Below are positions 16,673-26,204 of a DNA stretch of 34,188 bases, one piece after another. The DNA comes from JBCBTD01 sp039818825. GTDB lineage: Bacteria; Pseudomonadota; Alphaproteobacteria; Geminicoccales; Geminicoccaceae. Numbering within the stretch: position 1 is the first letter of the stretch; the number at the start of each line of letters is the position of its first letter. A model generated the notes under the pieces. That model made no database searches. It worked only from the letters and a program-made list of their open reading frames with translations, and was not told the DNA's origin. The stretch covers positions 1 to 34,188 of the forward strand of contig JBCBTD010000044.1 of assembly GCA_039818825.1 (NCBI GenBank). The letters are read 5' to 3'. A program made the translations under genes and the position numbers.

Positions 16673-17422
16673 ATGACGAACGAACCCGGAGCGCCACTCT
16701 ACGGGCGCGTGCTTTTGAAGATGTCGGGCGAAGCGCTGATGGGCGACAGCGATTTCGGCCACGATCCGGGCGTCCTGCGCCAACTGGCCTCCGAAGTGAA
16801 GACCGTCCACGCCATGGGCGTGCAGCAGTGCCTCGTGATCGGCGGTGGCAACATGCTGCGCGGTTCCGCTGCCGTCGCGTCGGCTGGGATCGAGCGGACG
16901 ACGGCCGACTACATGGGCATGTTGGCGACGGTCATCAACGCGCTGGCAGTGCAGAGCGTCATCGAACAGTCCGGCTTGCCGACGCGGGTGATGTCGGCGA
17001 TCCCCATGGCCTCGGTCTGCGAGCCGTACATCCGGCGGCGGGCCATCCGGCACATGGAGAAAGGCCGGGTGGTCATCTTCGCCGGCGGGACCGGCAATCC
17101 GTTCTTCACTACCGACACCGCCGCCGCGTTGCGCGCAGCGGAGATCGGCTGCGACGCGATCCTCAAGGGCACCCAGGTCGACGGCGTCTACTCGGCCGAC
17201 CCGAAACGTGATCCGAATGCGCGGCGCTACACGCGGCTGAGCTACTTGCAAGTGTTGGCCGACGACCTGAAAGTCATGGACGCGTCGGCCATTTCGCTGG
17301 CGCGCGAAAGTCGGATTCCCATCATCGTGTTCTCGGTGCACGCCGAGGGCAGCTACGCGGCGGTGATGCGCGGCGACGGTCCGCACACGATCATCGCCGA
17401 GCGGCAGGAGGCAGCAGCATGA
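16673..17422 (+). CDS. pyrH: UMP kinase
   Basis: 249 residues of the amino-acid kinase fold. It phosphorylates UMP to UDP. Signatures include LLKMSGEALMG at the N-terminus (phosphate-binding Lys and Gly), IGGGNMLRG, and FAGGTGNPFFTTDTAA, then DGVYSADPKRDP. The stop overlaps the frr start by 4 nt (ATGA), so production of ribosome recycling factor is coupled to it. Confidence 0.97.
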   Translation: MTNEPGAPLYGRVLLKMSGEALMGDSDFGHDPGVLRQLASEVKTVHAMGVQQCLVIGGGNMLRGSAAVASAGIERTTADYMGMLATVINALAVQSVIEQSGLPTRVMSAIPMASVCEPYIRRRAIRHMEKGRVVIFAGGTGNPFFTTDTAAALRAAEIGCDAILKGTQVDGVYSADPKRDPNARRYTRLSYLQVLADDLKVMDASAISLARESRIPIIVFSVHAEGSYAAVMRGDGPHTIIAERQEAAA

Positions 17423-17988
17423 GCGAACCGTCGACCGAACCGGATCTCGACGACCTCGGTCGCCGCATGGAAGGTGCGGTGACGGCACTCCGCCACGAGC
17501 TGGTCGCCCTCAGGACGGGGCGGGCATCCGCCAGCGTGCTGGAACCGGTGGTCATCGAAGCCTACGGCAGCCAGATGCCGCTCAATCAGGTCGCGACGAT
17601 CAACGTTCCGGAGGCCCGCATGATCACCGTGTCGGTCTGGGACAAGGGGAACGTGTCACTGGTCGACAAAGCCATTCGCAACAGCGGCCTGGGATTGAAC
17701 CCCGTGGTCGACGGCACGTTGTTGCGGGTGCCGATCCCCGAACTGACCGAGGATCGGCGTAAGGAGCTCGTCAAGTTCGCGCACCAATATGCCGAGAGCG
17801 CGCGGATCGCCGTCCGCAACGTCCGCCGCCACGGCATGGACGAGCTCAAACGTCTGGAGCGCGATGCACACCTCAGTCAGGACGATCACAAGCTCTATGC
17901 CGACGAAGTCCAAAGTATGACTGACAAGTACATCGGGACGATCAACGAGATATTGGCTGCGAAAGAGAAAGACATCTTGACGGTCTGA
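17419..17988 (+). CDS. frr: Ribosome recycling factor
   Basis: 189 residues, close to the usual 185. Family blocks LRTGRASASVLEPVVIEAYG, PLNQVATINVPEARM, LRVPIPELTEDRRKELVK and RNVRRHGMDELKR are present. With EF-G it splits post-termination ribosomes. It overlaps pyrH by 4 nt; uppS begins 4 nt (ATG) after its stop. Confidence 0.97.
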   Translation: MSEPSTEPDLDDLGRRMEGAVTALRHELVALRTGRASASVLEPVVIEAYGSQMPLNQVATINVPEARMITVSVWDKGNVSLVDKAIRNSGLGLNPVVDGTLLRVPIPELTEDRRKELVKFAHQYAESARIAVRNVRRHGMDELKRLERDAHLSQDDHKLYADEVQSMTDKYIGTINEILAAKEKDILTV

Positions 17989-17992
17989 GGTG

Positions 17993-18739
17993 ATGAGCAC
18001 GGAGCCCGCGCCGCAGCTGGCACCCGTGGACGCGGGGGCACCGCCCCCGATCCACGTTGCCTTCATCATGGACGGCAACCGCCGCTGGGCTCGGTCACGC
18101 GGCATGCCGAGCGTGTTCGGCCACCAGGAGGGCGCCAAAGCCGTCCGGCGTGTGGTCGAGTCGCTTCGCGATCTCGGTATCCACTACGTGACCTTCTACG
18201 CGTTCTCGTCGGAGAATTGGAATCGGTCGGCCGACGAGATCGGCGACTTGATGAACCTGCTGCGTTTTTATCTGCGTCGCGAACTCAACACGTTGCGGCG
18301 CAACGACATAAGGCTGCGTTTCATCGGCGACCTGAGCCAGCTACCGGACGACATTCGCGTATTGGCCGAGGACGCGCTGGCGACGACCCGCGGCAATGCC
18401 GGCCCGGTGATGACCTTCGCGCTCAACTACGGCAGCCGGCAGGAAATCGCCCGGGTCGCCCGCCAGCTCGCCGAGGACGTCGCCGCCGGTCGCCTCGGCG
18501 CCGATGACATCACGCCGAACCGCTTCGGCCGCGCTCTCACCGACGGCATCCCCGATCCCGACCTTTTGGTTCGGACCAGTGGCGAACAGCGCCTTTCCAA
18601 CTTCCTGTTGTGGGAATTGGCCTACGCCGAGTTCGTCTTCACCCCGGTGCACTGGCCGGAGTTCAGCGCCGAACATCTCCGCGCCGCGCTCGACGAGTTC
18701 GCCAAACGCGAGCGTCGGTACGGAGCATCGGGTGCCTGA
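17993..18739 (+). CDS. uppS: Isoprenyl transferase (undecaprenyl diphosphate synthase)
   Basis: 248 residues from the ATG at 17993 (a GTG at 17990 is also in frame). The catalytic Asp lies in FIMDGNRRWA, followed by the family block GHQEGAKAVRRVVE, FYAFSSENWNR and, near the C-terminus, DLLVRTSGEQRLSNFLLWE. It condenses isopentenyl diphosphate units in cis to make the lipid carrier for peptidoglycan and O-antigen. The stop lies inside the start of cdsA (8-nt overlap). Confidence 0.95.
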   Translation: MSTEPAPQLAPVDAGAPPPIHVAFIMDGNRRWARSRGMPSVFGHQEGAKAVRRVVESLRDLGIHYVTFYAFSSENWNRSADEIGDLMNLLRFYLRRELNTLRRNDIRLRFIGDLSQLPDDIRVLAEDALATTRGNAGPVMTFALNYGSRQEIARVARQLAEDVAAGRLGADDITPNRFGRALTDGIPDPDLLVRTSGEQRLSNFLLWELAYAEFVFTPVHWPEFSAEHLRAALDEFAKRERRYGASGA

Positions 18740-19541
18740 AGCCGGGAAGGCGGAGTTCGGCTTGCGGGTCCTGTCGGCGGCGGTCTTGGCGATCGTCGTC
18801 GTTGCCGACGTCATCGTCGGCGGCTGGAGTTTCACGGTCCTCGTCGGTCTGGTGACGATCCTGGTGGCCGCGGAGTGGGGCAACCTGCTCGCACGGCGCT
18901 ACGCCAACCCGGCGTTGCGCGTCGCCGCCGCGGTGCCACCGGCTGCGACCGCGATCGTCGCCATGCTGCTGACCAAACTGATCGACCCCGGCTACGGCCT
19001 GCTGGTCATCGCGGTCGTCGCCTTGGCCGTGGCCGGCATTGCGCGGCGTGCCGGTTGGCCCGTGCGCTGGACGTCGCTCGGTGTCGTCTACATCGCTTTG
19101 GCACCGACCTTGTTGGTGTGGATGCGCAATGCCAGCCCGGAGGGCCTCGTTTTCGTGTTGTTCCTGTTTGCGGCGGTGTGGGCAGCCGACAGCTTCGCCT
19201 ATCTCGTCGGCCGCAGTCTCCGCGGCCCGAAACTCGCCCCGGTCTGGAGCCCGAACAAGACGTGGTCCGGCTTCGTCGGCGGCAGCGTCGCGGCAGGTGT
19301 CGCCGGTGGTCTCGTGGCCTTCGGCTTCGCGCTGCCGTTCGTTGGCGGTGCTGTCGTCCTCGGCGTGGTCATCGGCGTCGTTGCCCAGGTCGGCGATCTC
19401 TTCGTCAGCCGCTTCAAACGGCTGGCAGGCATGAAGGATACCGGCACGCTGATCCCCGGCCATGGCGGCGCGCTCGATCGTCTGGACGGGCTGATGTACG
19501 CGACGCCGGCGTTCGCCGGGTTCGTGGCGCTCCACCCATGA
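18732..19541 (+). CDS. cdsA: Phosphatidate cytidylyltransferase
   Basis: 269 residues from a GTG at 18732, inside the last codons of uppS. It makes CDP-diacylglycerol from CTP and phosphatidate. About seven membrane spans are seen. The family signature near the C-terminus is intact: SRFKRLAGMKDTGTLIPGHG followed by G-A-L-D-R-L-D, with the metal-binding Asp residues. The next gene, dxr, starts within its stop (ATGA). Confidence 0.93.
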   Translation: MPEAGKAEFGLRVLSAAVLAIVVVADVIVGGWSFTVLVGLVTILVAAEWGNLLARRYANPALRVAAAVPPAATAIVAMLLTKLIDPGYGLLVIAVVALAVAGIARRAGWPVRWTSLGVVYIALAPTLLVWMRNASPEGLVFVLFLFAAVWAADSFAYLVGRSLRGPKLAPVWSPNKTWSGFVGGSVAAGVAGGLVAFGFALPFVGGAVVLGVVIGVVAQVGDLFVSRFKRLAGMKDTGTLIPGHGGALDRLDGLMYATPAFAGFVALHP

Positions 19542-20701
19542 GTCGACGACGCATTTCGATCCTCGGCGCCACCGGCTCGATCGGCCAGAGCACGTTGGAC
19601 CTGCTGTCGCGACGACGCGACGCCTTCGACGTCGTCGCGCTGACCGCCAATCGCCGGGTCGACGCGTTGGCCGATGCCGTCCTCCGAACCGGCGCCCGCT
19701 TCGCCGCCGTTGGTGATCCGAGCTGCTTCGCTGCACTCCGCGATCGCCTCGCTGGCAGCGATGTCGAGGTCGCGGCCGGACCCGAGGCCTTGGTCGAGGC
19801 GGCAGCCCGCTCCGCAGACTGGACGATGGCCGCGATCGTCGGTGCCGATGGGCTGAAGCCGACGCTCCAGGCCGCCGCCGACGGCCGCGTGTTGGCGCTG
19901 GCCAACAAGGAGGCGCTGGTCTGTTCGGGGCCGCTGCTGCTCGACACCGCGCGGCGTGCCGGCACCACGCTCCTGCCGGTCGACAGTGAGCACAACGCAC
20001 TCTTTCAAGCGCTTGGGGGTCGCAGCGCCGATACCGTGCGCCGGTTGGTGCTGACGGCTTCTGGCGGACCGTTCCGGACGTGGTCCAAAGCGGCGATGGC
20101 GACGGCCACGCCAAGCCAGGCGGTGGCCCATCCGAAATGGTCGATGGGCGCCAAGATCTCCGTCGACAGCGCCACCATGATGAACAAGGGGCTCGAAGTG
20201 ATCGAGGCCCACCTGTTGTTCGGGGTGGCGGAGGCGCGCCTCGACGTTCTGATCCATCCACAGTCGGTGGTGCACGGGATCGTCGAGTTCGCCGACGGGT
20301 CGCAGCTGGCGCAGCTCGGCCCGACCGACATGCGGGTCCCGATCGCGCACACGCTCGCCTGGCCCGAGCGGCTGCCGCTGGCCGATCAGCGGCTCGATCT
20401 CGCCGCTTGCGGCCGGTTGGAGTTCGAAGCCCCGGATCCGGAGCGCTTTCCGGCGTTGCGCGTCGCTCGTGACGCCTTGCGGACCGGCGGCGGTGCACCC
20501 ACCATCTTGAATGCGGCCAACGAGGTCGCCGTTGCCGCATTCCTTGCCGGGCGCATCGGCTTCCTCGATATCGTCAGTGTCGGCGATGCGGCCTTGCAGG
20601 TGCTTGCCCCCGGCGCGCCTGCCGGTGTCGACGAGGTGATCGCGCTGGATGGAGCCGCGCGGCGCTGTGCGGCAGCCGCAGTTGGCCGGCTGACTCCCTG
20701 A
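19538..20701 (+). CDS. dxr: 1-deoxy-D-xylulose-5-phosphate reductoisomerase
   Basis: 387 residues. It converts DXP to MEP in the non-mevalonate isoprenoid pathway, which supplies uppS. NADPH site GATGSIGQSTLDL at the N-terminus, LANKEALV, the metal/substrate block VDSEHNALFQ, ASGGPFR, HPKWSMGAKISVDSATMMNK and HPQSVVHG are all present. It overlaps cdsA by 4 nt; rseP follows after 16 nt. Confidence 0.97.
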   Translation: MSRRRISILGATGSIGQSTLDLLSRRRDAFDVVALTANRRVDALADAVLRTGARFAAVGDPSCFAALRDRLAGSDVEVAAGPEALVEAAARSADWTMAAIVGADGLKPTLQAAADGRVLALANKEALVCSGPLLLDTARRAGTTLLPVDSEHNALFQALGGRSADTVRRLVLTASGGPFRTWSKAAMATATPSQAVAHPKWSMGAKISVDSATMMNKGLEVIEAHLLFGVAEARLDVLIHPQSVVHGIVEFADGSQLAQLGPTDMRVPIAHTLAWPERLPLADQRLDLAACGRLEFEAPDPERFPALRVARDALRTGGGAPTILNAANEVAVAAFLAGRIGFLDIVSVGDAALQVLAPGAPAGVDEVIALDGAARRCAAAAVGRLTP

Positions 20702-20717
20702 TCTTCGAGGACGACGG

Positions 20718-21815
20718 ATGGACTTTGCCGGCAGTTTTCCCGTTTACGTCGTGGCATTCCTGGTGGTGCTGTCGATCGTGGTGTTCGTCCACGAGTGGGG
20801 CCACTACTGGGTCGCGCGGCGGAACGGCGTCCGAGTCGAGACGTTCTCGATCGGGTTCGGACCGGAGCTGTTCGGCTGGACCGACCGGGACGGCACGAGG
20901 TGGCGGGTCGCCGCCGTGCCGCTCGGGGGCTACGTGAAGATGCTCGGCGACGGCGATGCTGCGAGTGCCACCATCGACCCGACGGCGGCCCGCAGCCCCG
21001 ACAGTTTCCCGGCGAAGCGCGTCGGCCAGCGCATGGCCATCGTCGCGGCCGGCCCCTTCGCCAACTTCGGATTCGCCATCCTCGCCTTGTCCTTGCTGCT
21101 GGTCATCGCCGGACGCCCGGTGTTGCCGCCGGTGGTCGGTGAGGTGCGCGACGGTGGCCCGGCGGCGGCGGCCGGGCTTGCCGAGGGCGACCGGATCGTC
21201 GCCGTCGACGACCAGCCGGTGGCCACCTTCGGCGATCTCCAGGCGGCGGTGGGCGCCGCCGGCGCGGCCGAACTCGAGCTTTCGGTCGAGCGTGCCGGCC
21301 AGGCGTTCGACGTGCTGCTCACGCCGGAGGTGATGACGGTCGGCGAGGGCGAGCAGACCGAGACGCGGCCCCTGATCGGCATCGTTGCGCCGCCGCCGGT
21401 GTTCGAGCGGGTCAACCCGCTGATCGCGCCGATCGAGGCCACGGCACAGGTCGGCGGAATGATCGTCGAAATCCTCAGCGCGGTAGGTCAGATCATCACT
21501 GGCAACCGCGGTGTCGACGAATTGGGAGGACCACTGCGCATCGCCGAATTGTCCGGTGAGGCGGCGAAGCTCGGCCTCGCCGAGTTCACTTGGCTGATCG
21601 TCGTCTTGTCGGTGAACCTCGGCCTCATCAATTTGTTCCCGATTCCCATGCTCGACGGCGGCCATCTCGTGATGTACGCGATCGAGGCAATGCGTGGGCG
21701 GCCGCTTGCCGACGGTGTTCAGGAGGCGGCGTTCAGGGTCGGGTTGGCATTGGTTTTGGTGCTGATGGTGTTCGTCACTTGGAACGACATCATGCGGTAT
21801 CTGCCCGGCAACTGA
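20718..21815 (+). CDS. rseP: Site-2 intramembrane metalloprotease RseP
   Basis: 365 residues. The zinc motif HEWGH is at 25-29 in the first span, a PDZ domain occupies about 125-200 (VGEVRDGGPAAAAGLAEGDRI), and the third zinc ligand lies in the PIPMLDGGHL motif near the C-terminus (the LDG type). It cleaves membrane anti-sigma factors or leftover signal peptides within the inner membrane and commonly precedes bamA. The ATG has GAGGA 8-10 nt upstream. The length is shorter than the 450 residues of E. coli RseP because there is one PDZ domain, as is common in alphaproteobacteria. Confidence 0.94.
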   Translation: MDFAGSFPVYVVAFLVVLSIVVFVHEWGHYWVARRNGVRVETFSIGFGPELFGWTDRDGTRWRVAAVPLGGYVKMLGDGDAASATIDPTAARSPDSFPAKRVGQRMAIVAAGPFANFGFAILALSLLLVIAGRPVLPPVVGEVRDGGPAAAAGLAEGDRIVAVDDQPVATFGDLQAAVGAAGAAELELSVERAGQAFDVLLTPEVMTVGEGEQTETRPLIGIVAPPPVFERVNPLIAPIEATAQVGGMIVEILSAVGQIITGNRGVDELGGPLRIAELSGEAAKLGLAEFTWLIVVLSVNLGLINLFPIPMLDGGHLVMYAIEAMRGRPLADGVQEAAFRVGLALVLVLMVFVTWNDIMRYLPGN

Positions 21816-21871
21816 GCGACGCCGGCACGGTCTTGCCGTACGACGGCGGGGCCGGAGTGCGGGAGGAACGG

Positions 21872-24142
21872 ATGGGGCTGCGAGCGCTGCTCGTGATGGT
21901 TGCGCTGCTGATTGCGCTCCCCGGTGTCGGTGCGTCCCAGCCGGCATCCGAAACGATCGAAGCTATCCGCGTCGAAGGCAACGAACGGATCGAGCTGGTC
22001 ACGGTCGAGACCTATCTTCGGGTGCGTGTTGGCGACCCGTTCGACCCCGTCGCCTTGGACGAGTCCCTGAAGGCCCTGTTTGCGACCGGGTTGTTCGAGG
22101 ACGTGACGCTCGATCGCGACGGCAACACGCTGGTGATCGTGGTCCGCGAGAACCCGATCATCAACCGCATCGCCTTCGAGGGCAATCTGCGCGTCGACGA
22201 CGAAGCGCTGCTGCAGGAAATCGATCTGAGGCCCCGCGTCGTCTACACCACCGCGCGCGTGCAGACCGCCGTCGGCCGCATCCTCGAAGTGTATCGGCGA
22301 ACCGGCCGTTTCGCGGCGACGGTCGAGCCGAAGATCATCGAGCTGGACCAGAACCGGGTCGATCTGGTCTTCGAGATCGCCGAGGGGCCGTTGACCCGCG
22401 TTCGCGGCATCACCTTCGTCGGCAACGAGGCGTACAGCGACGGCCGCCTGCGCGACGTGCTCGCAACCTCCGAATCGCGGTTCTGGAAGTTCCTCAGCAC
22501 CACCGACACCTACGATCCTGATCGGTTGAACTTCGACCAGGAGCTGTTGCGGCGCTTCTACTTCCAGCGCGGCTTCGCGGATTTCGAGGTGCGCTCGGCG
22601 ATCGCCGAGCTGACGCCCGAAGGCGACGGGTTCTTCATCACCTTCACCGTCGACGAAGGTGCGCGCTACGACTTCGGCGAGGTCGCCGTCGAGAGCCGGA
22701 TACGTGATCTCGACCCCGCCGAACTGGAAGGGCTGGTCTCGACCGATCCGGGCGACACTTACAACGCCACCCGGATCGAGGAGAGCATTCTCGAAATGTC
22801 GGAGCGCGTCGGTCAGCTCGGCTACGCCTTCGTCGAGATCACGCCGGAGCTGCGCCGCGATCGCGAGGCCGAGACGATCGCGCTGACCTACGTCGTCAAC
22901 GAAGGGCCACGGGTTTTCGTCGAGCGCATCGACATCGTCGACAACGTCCGCACGCTGGACAAGGTCATCCGCCGCGAGCTGCTGCTGGCCGAAGGCGACG
23001 CGTTCAACTCGCTGCTGCTGCGCGAGAGCGAGCGGCGTCTGCAGGCGCTGCAGTTCTTCAGCGCCGTGGAGCTGACGACGGCGCAGGGCACCGCGCCCGA
23101 CCGGGTGGTCATCCAAGTCCAGGTGACCGAACAGGCCACCGGCGAGCTCTCGTTCGGCGCCGGTTTCTCCACCACCGACGGCCCGCTCGCCGCCGTCAGC
23201 CTGAACGAGCGCAACCTGCTCGGCACCGGCCGTGCGCTCCGCGCCGAATTCGCCATCTCCGGCCGCCGCCAGGACATCGACTTCAGCTACACCGAGCCCT
23301 GGCTGTTCGGCTACGAGGCCGACGGCCGGATCGACCTTTTCAACCGCAGTACCGATCTGCAGGACGAAGCCTCCTTCGACGAACGCAACACCGGCTTCCT
23401 CGTCGGCGTCTCCTACCCGCTGACCCGCAACATCGAGCACAGCGTCCGCTACTCGTTCCGGCAGGACGAGATCCGCGACGTCCGCGACGACGCTTCGGTG
23501 TTCATCCGCGACGAGATCGGCAAATCGACCACCTCGGCCATCGGCCAGACCTTCCGCGTCGACCGCCGCGACGACTTCGATCTGCCGAGTGAGGGGTACA
23601 CGCTGCGCTTCGATCAGGATTTCGCCGGCCTTGGCGGCGACCGTACGTTCCTGTCGCACGAACTCGCCGCTTCGTACTTCTATCCGCTGATCGACGACGA
23701 TCTGGTTGCCAACGTCCGCTTCGCCGGTGGCTACATTTACGGGATCAACGACGACGTCAGCCTCGCCAACCGGTTCTTCGTCGGCGGCAACAATTTCCGC
23801 GGCTTCAGCTTCGCCGGCATCGGCCCACGGGACTCGGCGACCGGTGATGCGCTTGGCGGCAACCTCTACTACGTCGGCACCGCCGAGCTGCGGTTCCCGC
23901 TCGGGCTGCCTGCAGATCTGCAGGTCTACGGCCGCACCTTCGTCGATGCCGGCACCTTGACCGACATCGACGTCAACGGTCCGACCCTGGAGGACGACGG
24001 CAGCCTCCGCCTCTCGGCCGGTGTCGGGTTGACGTGGCTCTCGCCGTTCGGCCCGCTCGCCATCGATGTCGGCCAAGCCCTCATCAAAGAAGATTTCGAC
24101 CGGACCGAAGTCTTCCGGTTCTCCTTCGGCACGCGCTTTTGA
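21872..24142 (+). CDS. bamA: Outer-membrane protein assembly factor BamA
   Basis: 756 residues from the ATG at 21872 with GGGAGGA before it. A signal peptide (about 1-22, ending VGAS) is followed by five POTRA domains (starting IEAIRVEGNERIE) to about residue 420 and then the 16-strand barrel. The loop-6 R-G-F motif is present (NNFRGFSFAGIGPRD), and the chain ends with an aromatic residue (FSFGTRF), the outer-membrane beta signal. It inserts beta-barrel proteins. The stop overlaps the TTG start of the next gene. Confidence 0.96.
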   Translation: MGLRALLVMVALLIALPGVGASQPASETIEAIRVEGNERIELVTVETYLRVRVGDPFDPVALDESLKALFATGLFEDVTLDRDGNTLVIVVRENPIINRIAFEGNLRVDDEALLQEIDLRPRVVYTTARVQTAVGRILEVYRRTGRFAATVEPKIIELDQNRVDLVFEIAEGPLTRVRGITFVGNEAYSDGRLRDVLATSESRFWKFLSTTDTYDPDRLNFDQELLRRFYFQRGFADFEVRSAIAELTPEGDGFFITFTVDEGARYDFGEVAVESRIRDLDPAELEGLVSTDPGDTYNATRIEESILEMSERVGQLGYAFVEITPELRRDREAETIALTYVVNEGPRVFVERIDIVDNVRTLDKVIRRELLLAEGDAFNSLLLRESERRLQALQFFSAVELTTAQGTAPDRVVIQVQVTEQATGELSFGAGFSTTDGPLAAVSLNERNLLGTGRALRAEFAISGRRQDIDFSYTEPWLFGYEADGRIDLFNRSTDLQDEASFDERNTGFLVGVSYPLTRNIEHSVRYSFRQDEIRDVRDDASVFIRDEIGKSTTSAIGQTFRVDRRDDFDLPSEGYTLRFDQDFAGLGGDRTFLSHELAASYFYPLIDDDLVANVRFAGGYIYGINDDVSLANRFFVGGNNFRGFSFAGIGPRDSATGDALGGNLYYVGTAELRFPLGLPADLQVYGRTFVDAGTLTDIDVNGPTLEDDGSLRLSAGVGLTWLSPFGPLAIDVGQALIKEDFDRTEVFRFSFGTRF

Positions 24143-24693
24143 AGGCTCTACTCGCAGCGTTGCTGCTGCTGATGGCGGGGCCCGTCGTCTGGGCGCAAGA
24201 GGAGGAGACCGCGACGCTGCCGCCGGCCGTCGTCGCCGTCATCGACTATCAGCGGATCCTCCGGGACAGCAGCGCCGCGGTCAGCATCCGCGAAGGCGTC
24301 GACGAGCGCCGGGTCGTCTACGAAGACGAGATCGCGGTGGAGCGGACGCGGCTCGAGGAAGCTGACCGTGCCTTGAACGTCCAGCGACCGACCATGGAGC
24401 TGGAGGCCTACCGCGAGCGGCGGCGGAGCTTCGAAGCCGACGTCGCCGGCGTCCAGCGGCTGGTCCAAGAACGCCGCCGCGAGCTCGACGAAGCGTCGAC
24501 CCTGGCCTTTCAGGCGGTCCGTGACGAGGTCGTCCTGATCATCGGCGAACTCGGTGACCGTTACGCGTTCAACGTCGTCCTGCCGCGCTCGGACGTCTTG
24601 GTGTTCTCGCCGGACTTGGATCTCACCGAGCAGGTCCTCGACATCCTCGACGCCCGGCTCCCGGAGATCGACCTCGGCGAGATTGGGGGCTAG
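24139..24693 (+). CDS. skp: Skp/OmpH-family periplasmic chaperone
   Basis: 184 residues from a TTG start at 24139, which overlaps the bamA stop (TTGA). No ATG or GTG offers a better start, and the TTG gives an immediate signal peptide (KALLAALLLLMAGPVVWA). The mature protein starts with VAVIDYQRILRDSSA, the family opening strand, followed by long charged helices (about 60-125) as in the tentacle chaperone Skp. It holds unfolded outer-membrane proteins for BamA, consistent with its position between bamA and lpxD. Confidence 0.85.
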   Translation: MKALLAALLLLMAGPVVWAQEEETATLPPAVVAVIDYQRILRDSSAAVSIREGVDERRVVYEDEIAVERTRLEEADRALNVQRPTMELEAYRERRRSFEADVAGVQRLVQERRRELDEASTLAFQAVRDEVVLIIGELGDRYAFNVVLPRSDVLVFSPDLDLTEQVLDILDARLPEIDLGEIGG

Positions 24694-24696
24694 GGC

Positions 24697-25719
24697 GTGG
24701 CCGATCCGCGATTCTTCGACCGCGCCGGCCCGTTCCCTCTCGGCCAGTTGGCCAAGCTGGCCGGCGCCCTGCTCGCCGGCGACGGCAGTAGCGACGGCGA
24801 CCGGTTGATCCACGACGTCGCGGCGTTGCAGCTGGCGAGCCCGACCGAGCTCGGGTTCTTCGATGACGTTCGCCGCGCCGAGTTGTTGCGCAGCACCGCT
24901 GCCGGCGCGGTCGTGCTCCGCGACGAGCATCGCGAACTGGCCCCCCCGGGCACGGCGATCCTGGTCGCCATCGAGCCCTACCGCGCCTACGCCGCGATCG
25001 CCGGGACCTTCTATCCCAACGTCGACGGACCGCCGTCCGGGATCAGCGAAGGCGCCCACGTCCACGCGAGTGCCCGCGTCGGCGCCGACGTCAGCATCGG
25101 TGCCGGTGCCGTCATCGAAGCCGAGGCGGAGATCGGCGACGGTTGCCGGATCGGCGCCAACGCGGTCGTCGGCCGCCGCTGTATCGTCGGCCCGGGTTGT
25201 GTCATCGGCGCCGGTGCCAGCCTCGGCCACTGCCTCGTCGGCGCCCGGACGATCGTCCATCCGGGCGTGCGGATCGGCCAGGACGGCTTCGGCTACGCGC
25301 TCGGCGTCGAGCACGGCAAGGTGCCGCAGCTCGGCCGGGTGCTGGTCGGCGACGACGTCGAGATCGGCGCCAACTCGACCATCGATCGTGGCGCGCTCGG
25401 CGACACCGTGATCGGTAGCGGCACGAAGATCGACAACCTCGTGCAGATCGCGCACAACGTCGTACTGGGTGAGCACTGCGTCATCGTTGCGCAGAGCGGG
25501 ATTGCCGGCAGCGCCGAGCTGGGGCACCACGTCGTGGTGGCGGCCCAGTGCGGCGTGACGGGCCATTTGACGATCGGCCCTGGCGCCCGATTGGCGGCGC
25601 GGACGGCGGTCATCGCCGATTTGCCGGGCGATCAGGACTATGGCGGGGCTCCCGCCCTACCGGCTCGCGAGTGGCGCCGCCACATGGTGGCGCTGCGCAA
25701 GCTGGGGCGAAAGACGTGA
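24697..25719 (+). CDS. lpxD: UDP-3-O-acylglucosamine N-acyltransferase
   Basis: 340 residues from a GTG. It adds the second acyl chain in lipid A synthesis. An N-terminal uridine-binding domain (1-105) is followed by hexapeptide repeats of the left-handed beta helix (from SEGAHVHASARVGADVSIG) and a C-terminal helix. The catalytic His is at about 253 (QIAHNVV). The start is 3 nt after the skp stop. Confidence 0.96.
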   Translation: MADPRFFDRAGPFPLGQLAKLAGALLAGDGSSDGDRLIHDVAALQLASPTELGFFDDVRRAELLRSTAAGAVVLRDEHRELAPPGTAILVAIEPYRAYAAIAGTFYPNVDGPPSGISEGAHVHASARVGADVSIGAGAVIEAEAEIGDGCRIGANAVVGRRCIVGPGCVIGAGASLGHCLVGARTIVHPGVRIGQDGFGYALGVEHGKVPQLGRVLVGDDVEIGANSTIDRGALGDTVIGSGTKIDNLVQIAHNVVLGEHCVIVAQSGIAGSAELGHHVVVAAQCGVTGHLTIGPGARLAARTAVIADLPGDQDYGGAPALPAREWRRHMVALRKLGRKT

Positions 25720-25729
25720 GGACGACGAC

Positions 25730-26200
25730 ATGAACGACGCAGCGCGGGCGGTGACGGAGCCTTTCGAGATCGACCTCGACGGCATCCAGCGGAAAATCCC
25801 CCACCGATACCCCTTCTTGATGATCGACAAGGTTGTCGACGTGCGGGTCGGCGAGAGCGCTGTCGGTATCAAGAACGTGACGGTGAACGAGCACTTCTTC
25901 CAAGGGCACTTCCCACGGCGGCCGGTGATGCCTGGTGTGCTGATCGTCGAATCGATGGCGCAGACCGCGGGCGTTCTGGTCGGCGCCACCCTGGGGCCGT
26001 CGGCTGAGGGCAAGCTCGTCTACTTCATGACCATCGAGAACGCGCGCTTCCGCCTGCCCGTTGTCCCCGGCGACCAGCTCCGGGTCGAGGTCAAGCTGTT
26101 GCGCTCGCGGATGTCCGTCTTCAAGTTCGAGGGCCGCGCCTTCGTCGAGGACAAGCTGGTCGCGGAGGCGACCTACGCCGCCATGATCATGGACGACTGA
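25730..26200 (+). CDS. fabZ: 3-hydroxyacyl-ACP dehydratase
   Basis: 156 residues; single hot-dog domain. The active-site pair is His60 (FFQGHFP) and Glu74 (PGVLIVESMAQ). The HRYPFLMIDKV block is also intact. It dehydrates 3-hydroxyacyl-ACP and so competes with LpxA/LpxD for the same acyl-ACP pool, which explains its conserved position here. The ATG at 25730 lies 10 nt after the lpxD stop, with GTGAGGA overlapping that stop. Confidence 0.97.
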   Translation: MNDAARAVTEPFEIDLDGIQRKIPHRYPFLMIDKVVDVRVGESAVGIKNVTVNEHFFQGHFPRRPVMPGVLIVESMAQTAGVLVGATLGPSAEGKLVYFMTIENARFRLPVVPGDQLRVEVKLLRSRMSVFKFEGRAFVEDKLVAEATYAAMIMDD

Positions 26201-26204
26201 GCCG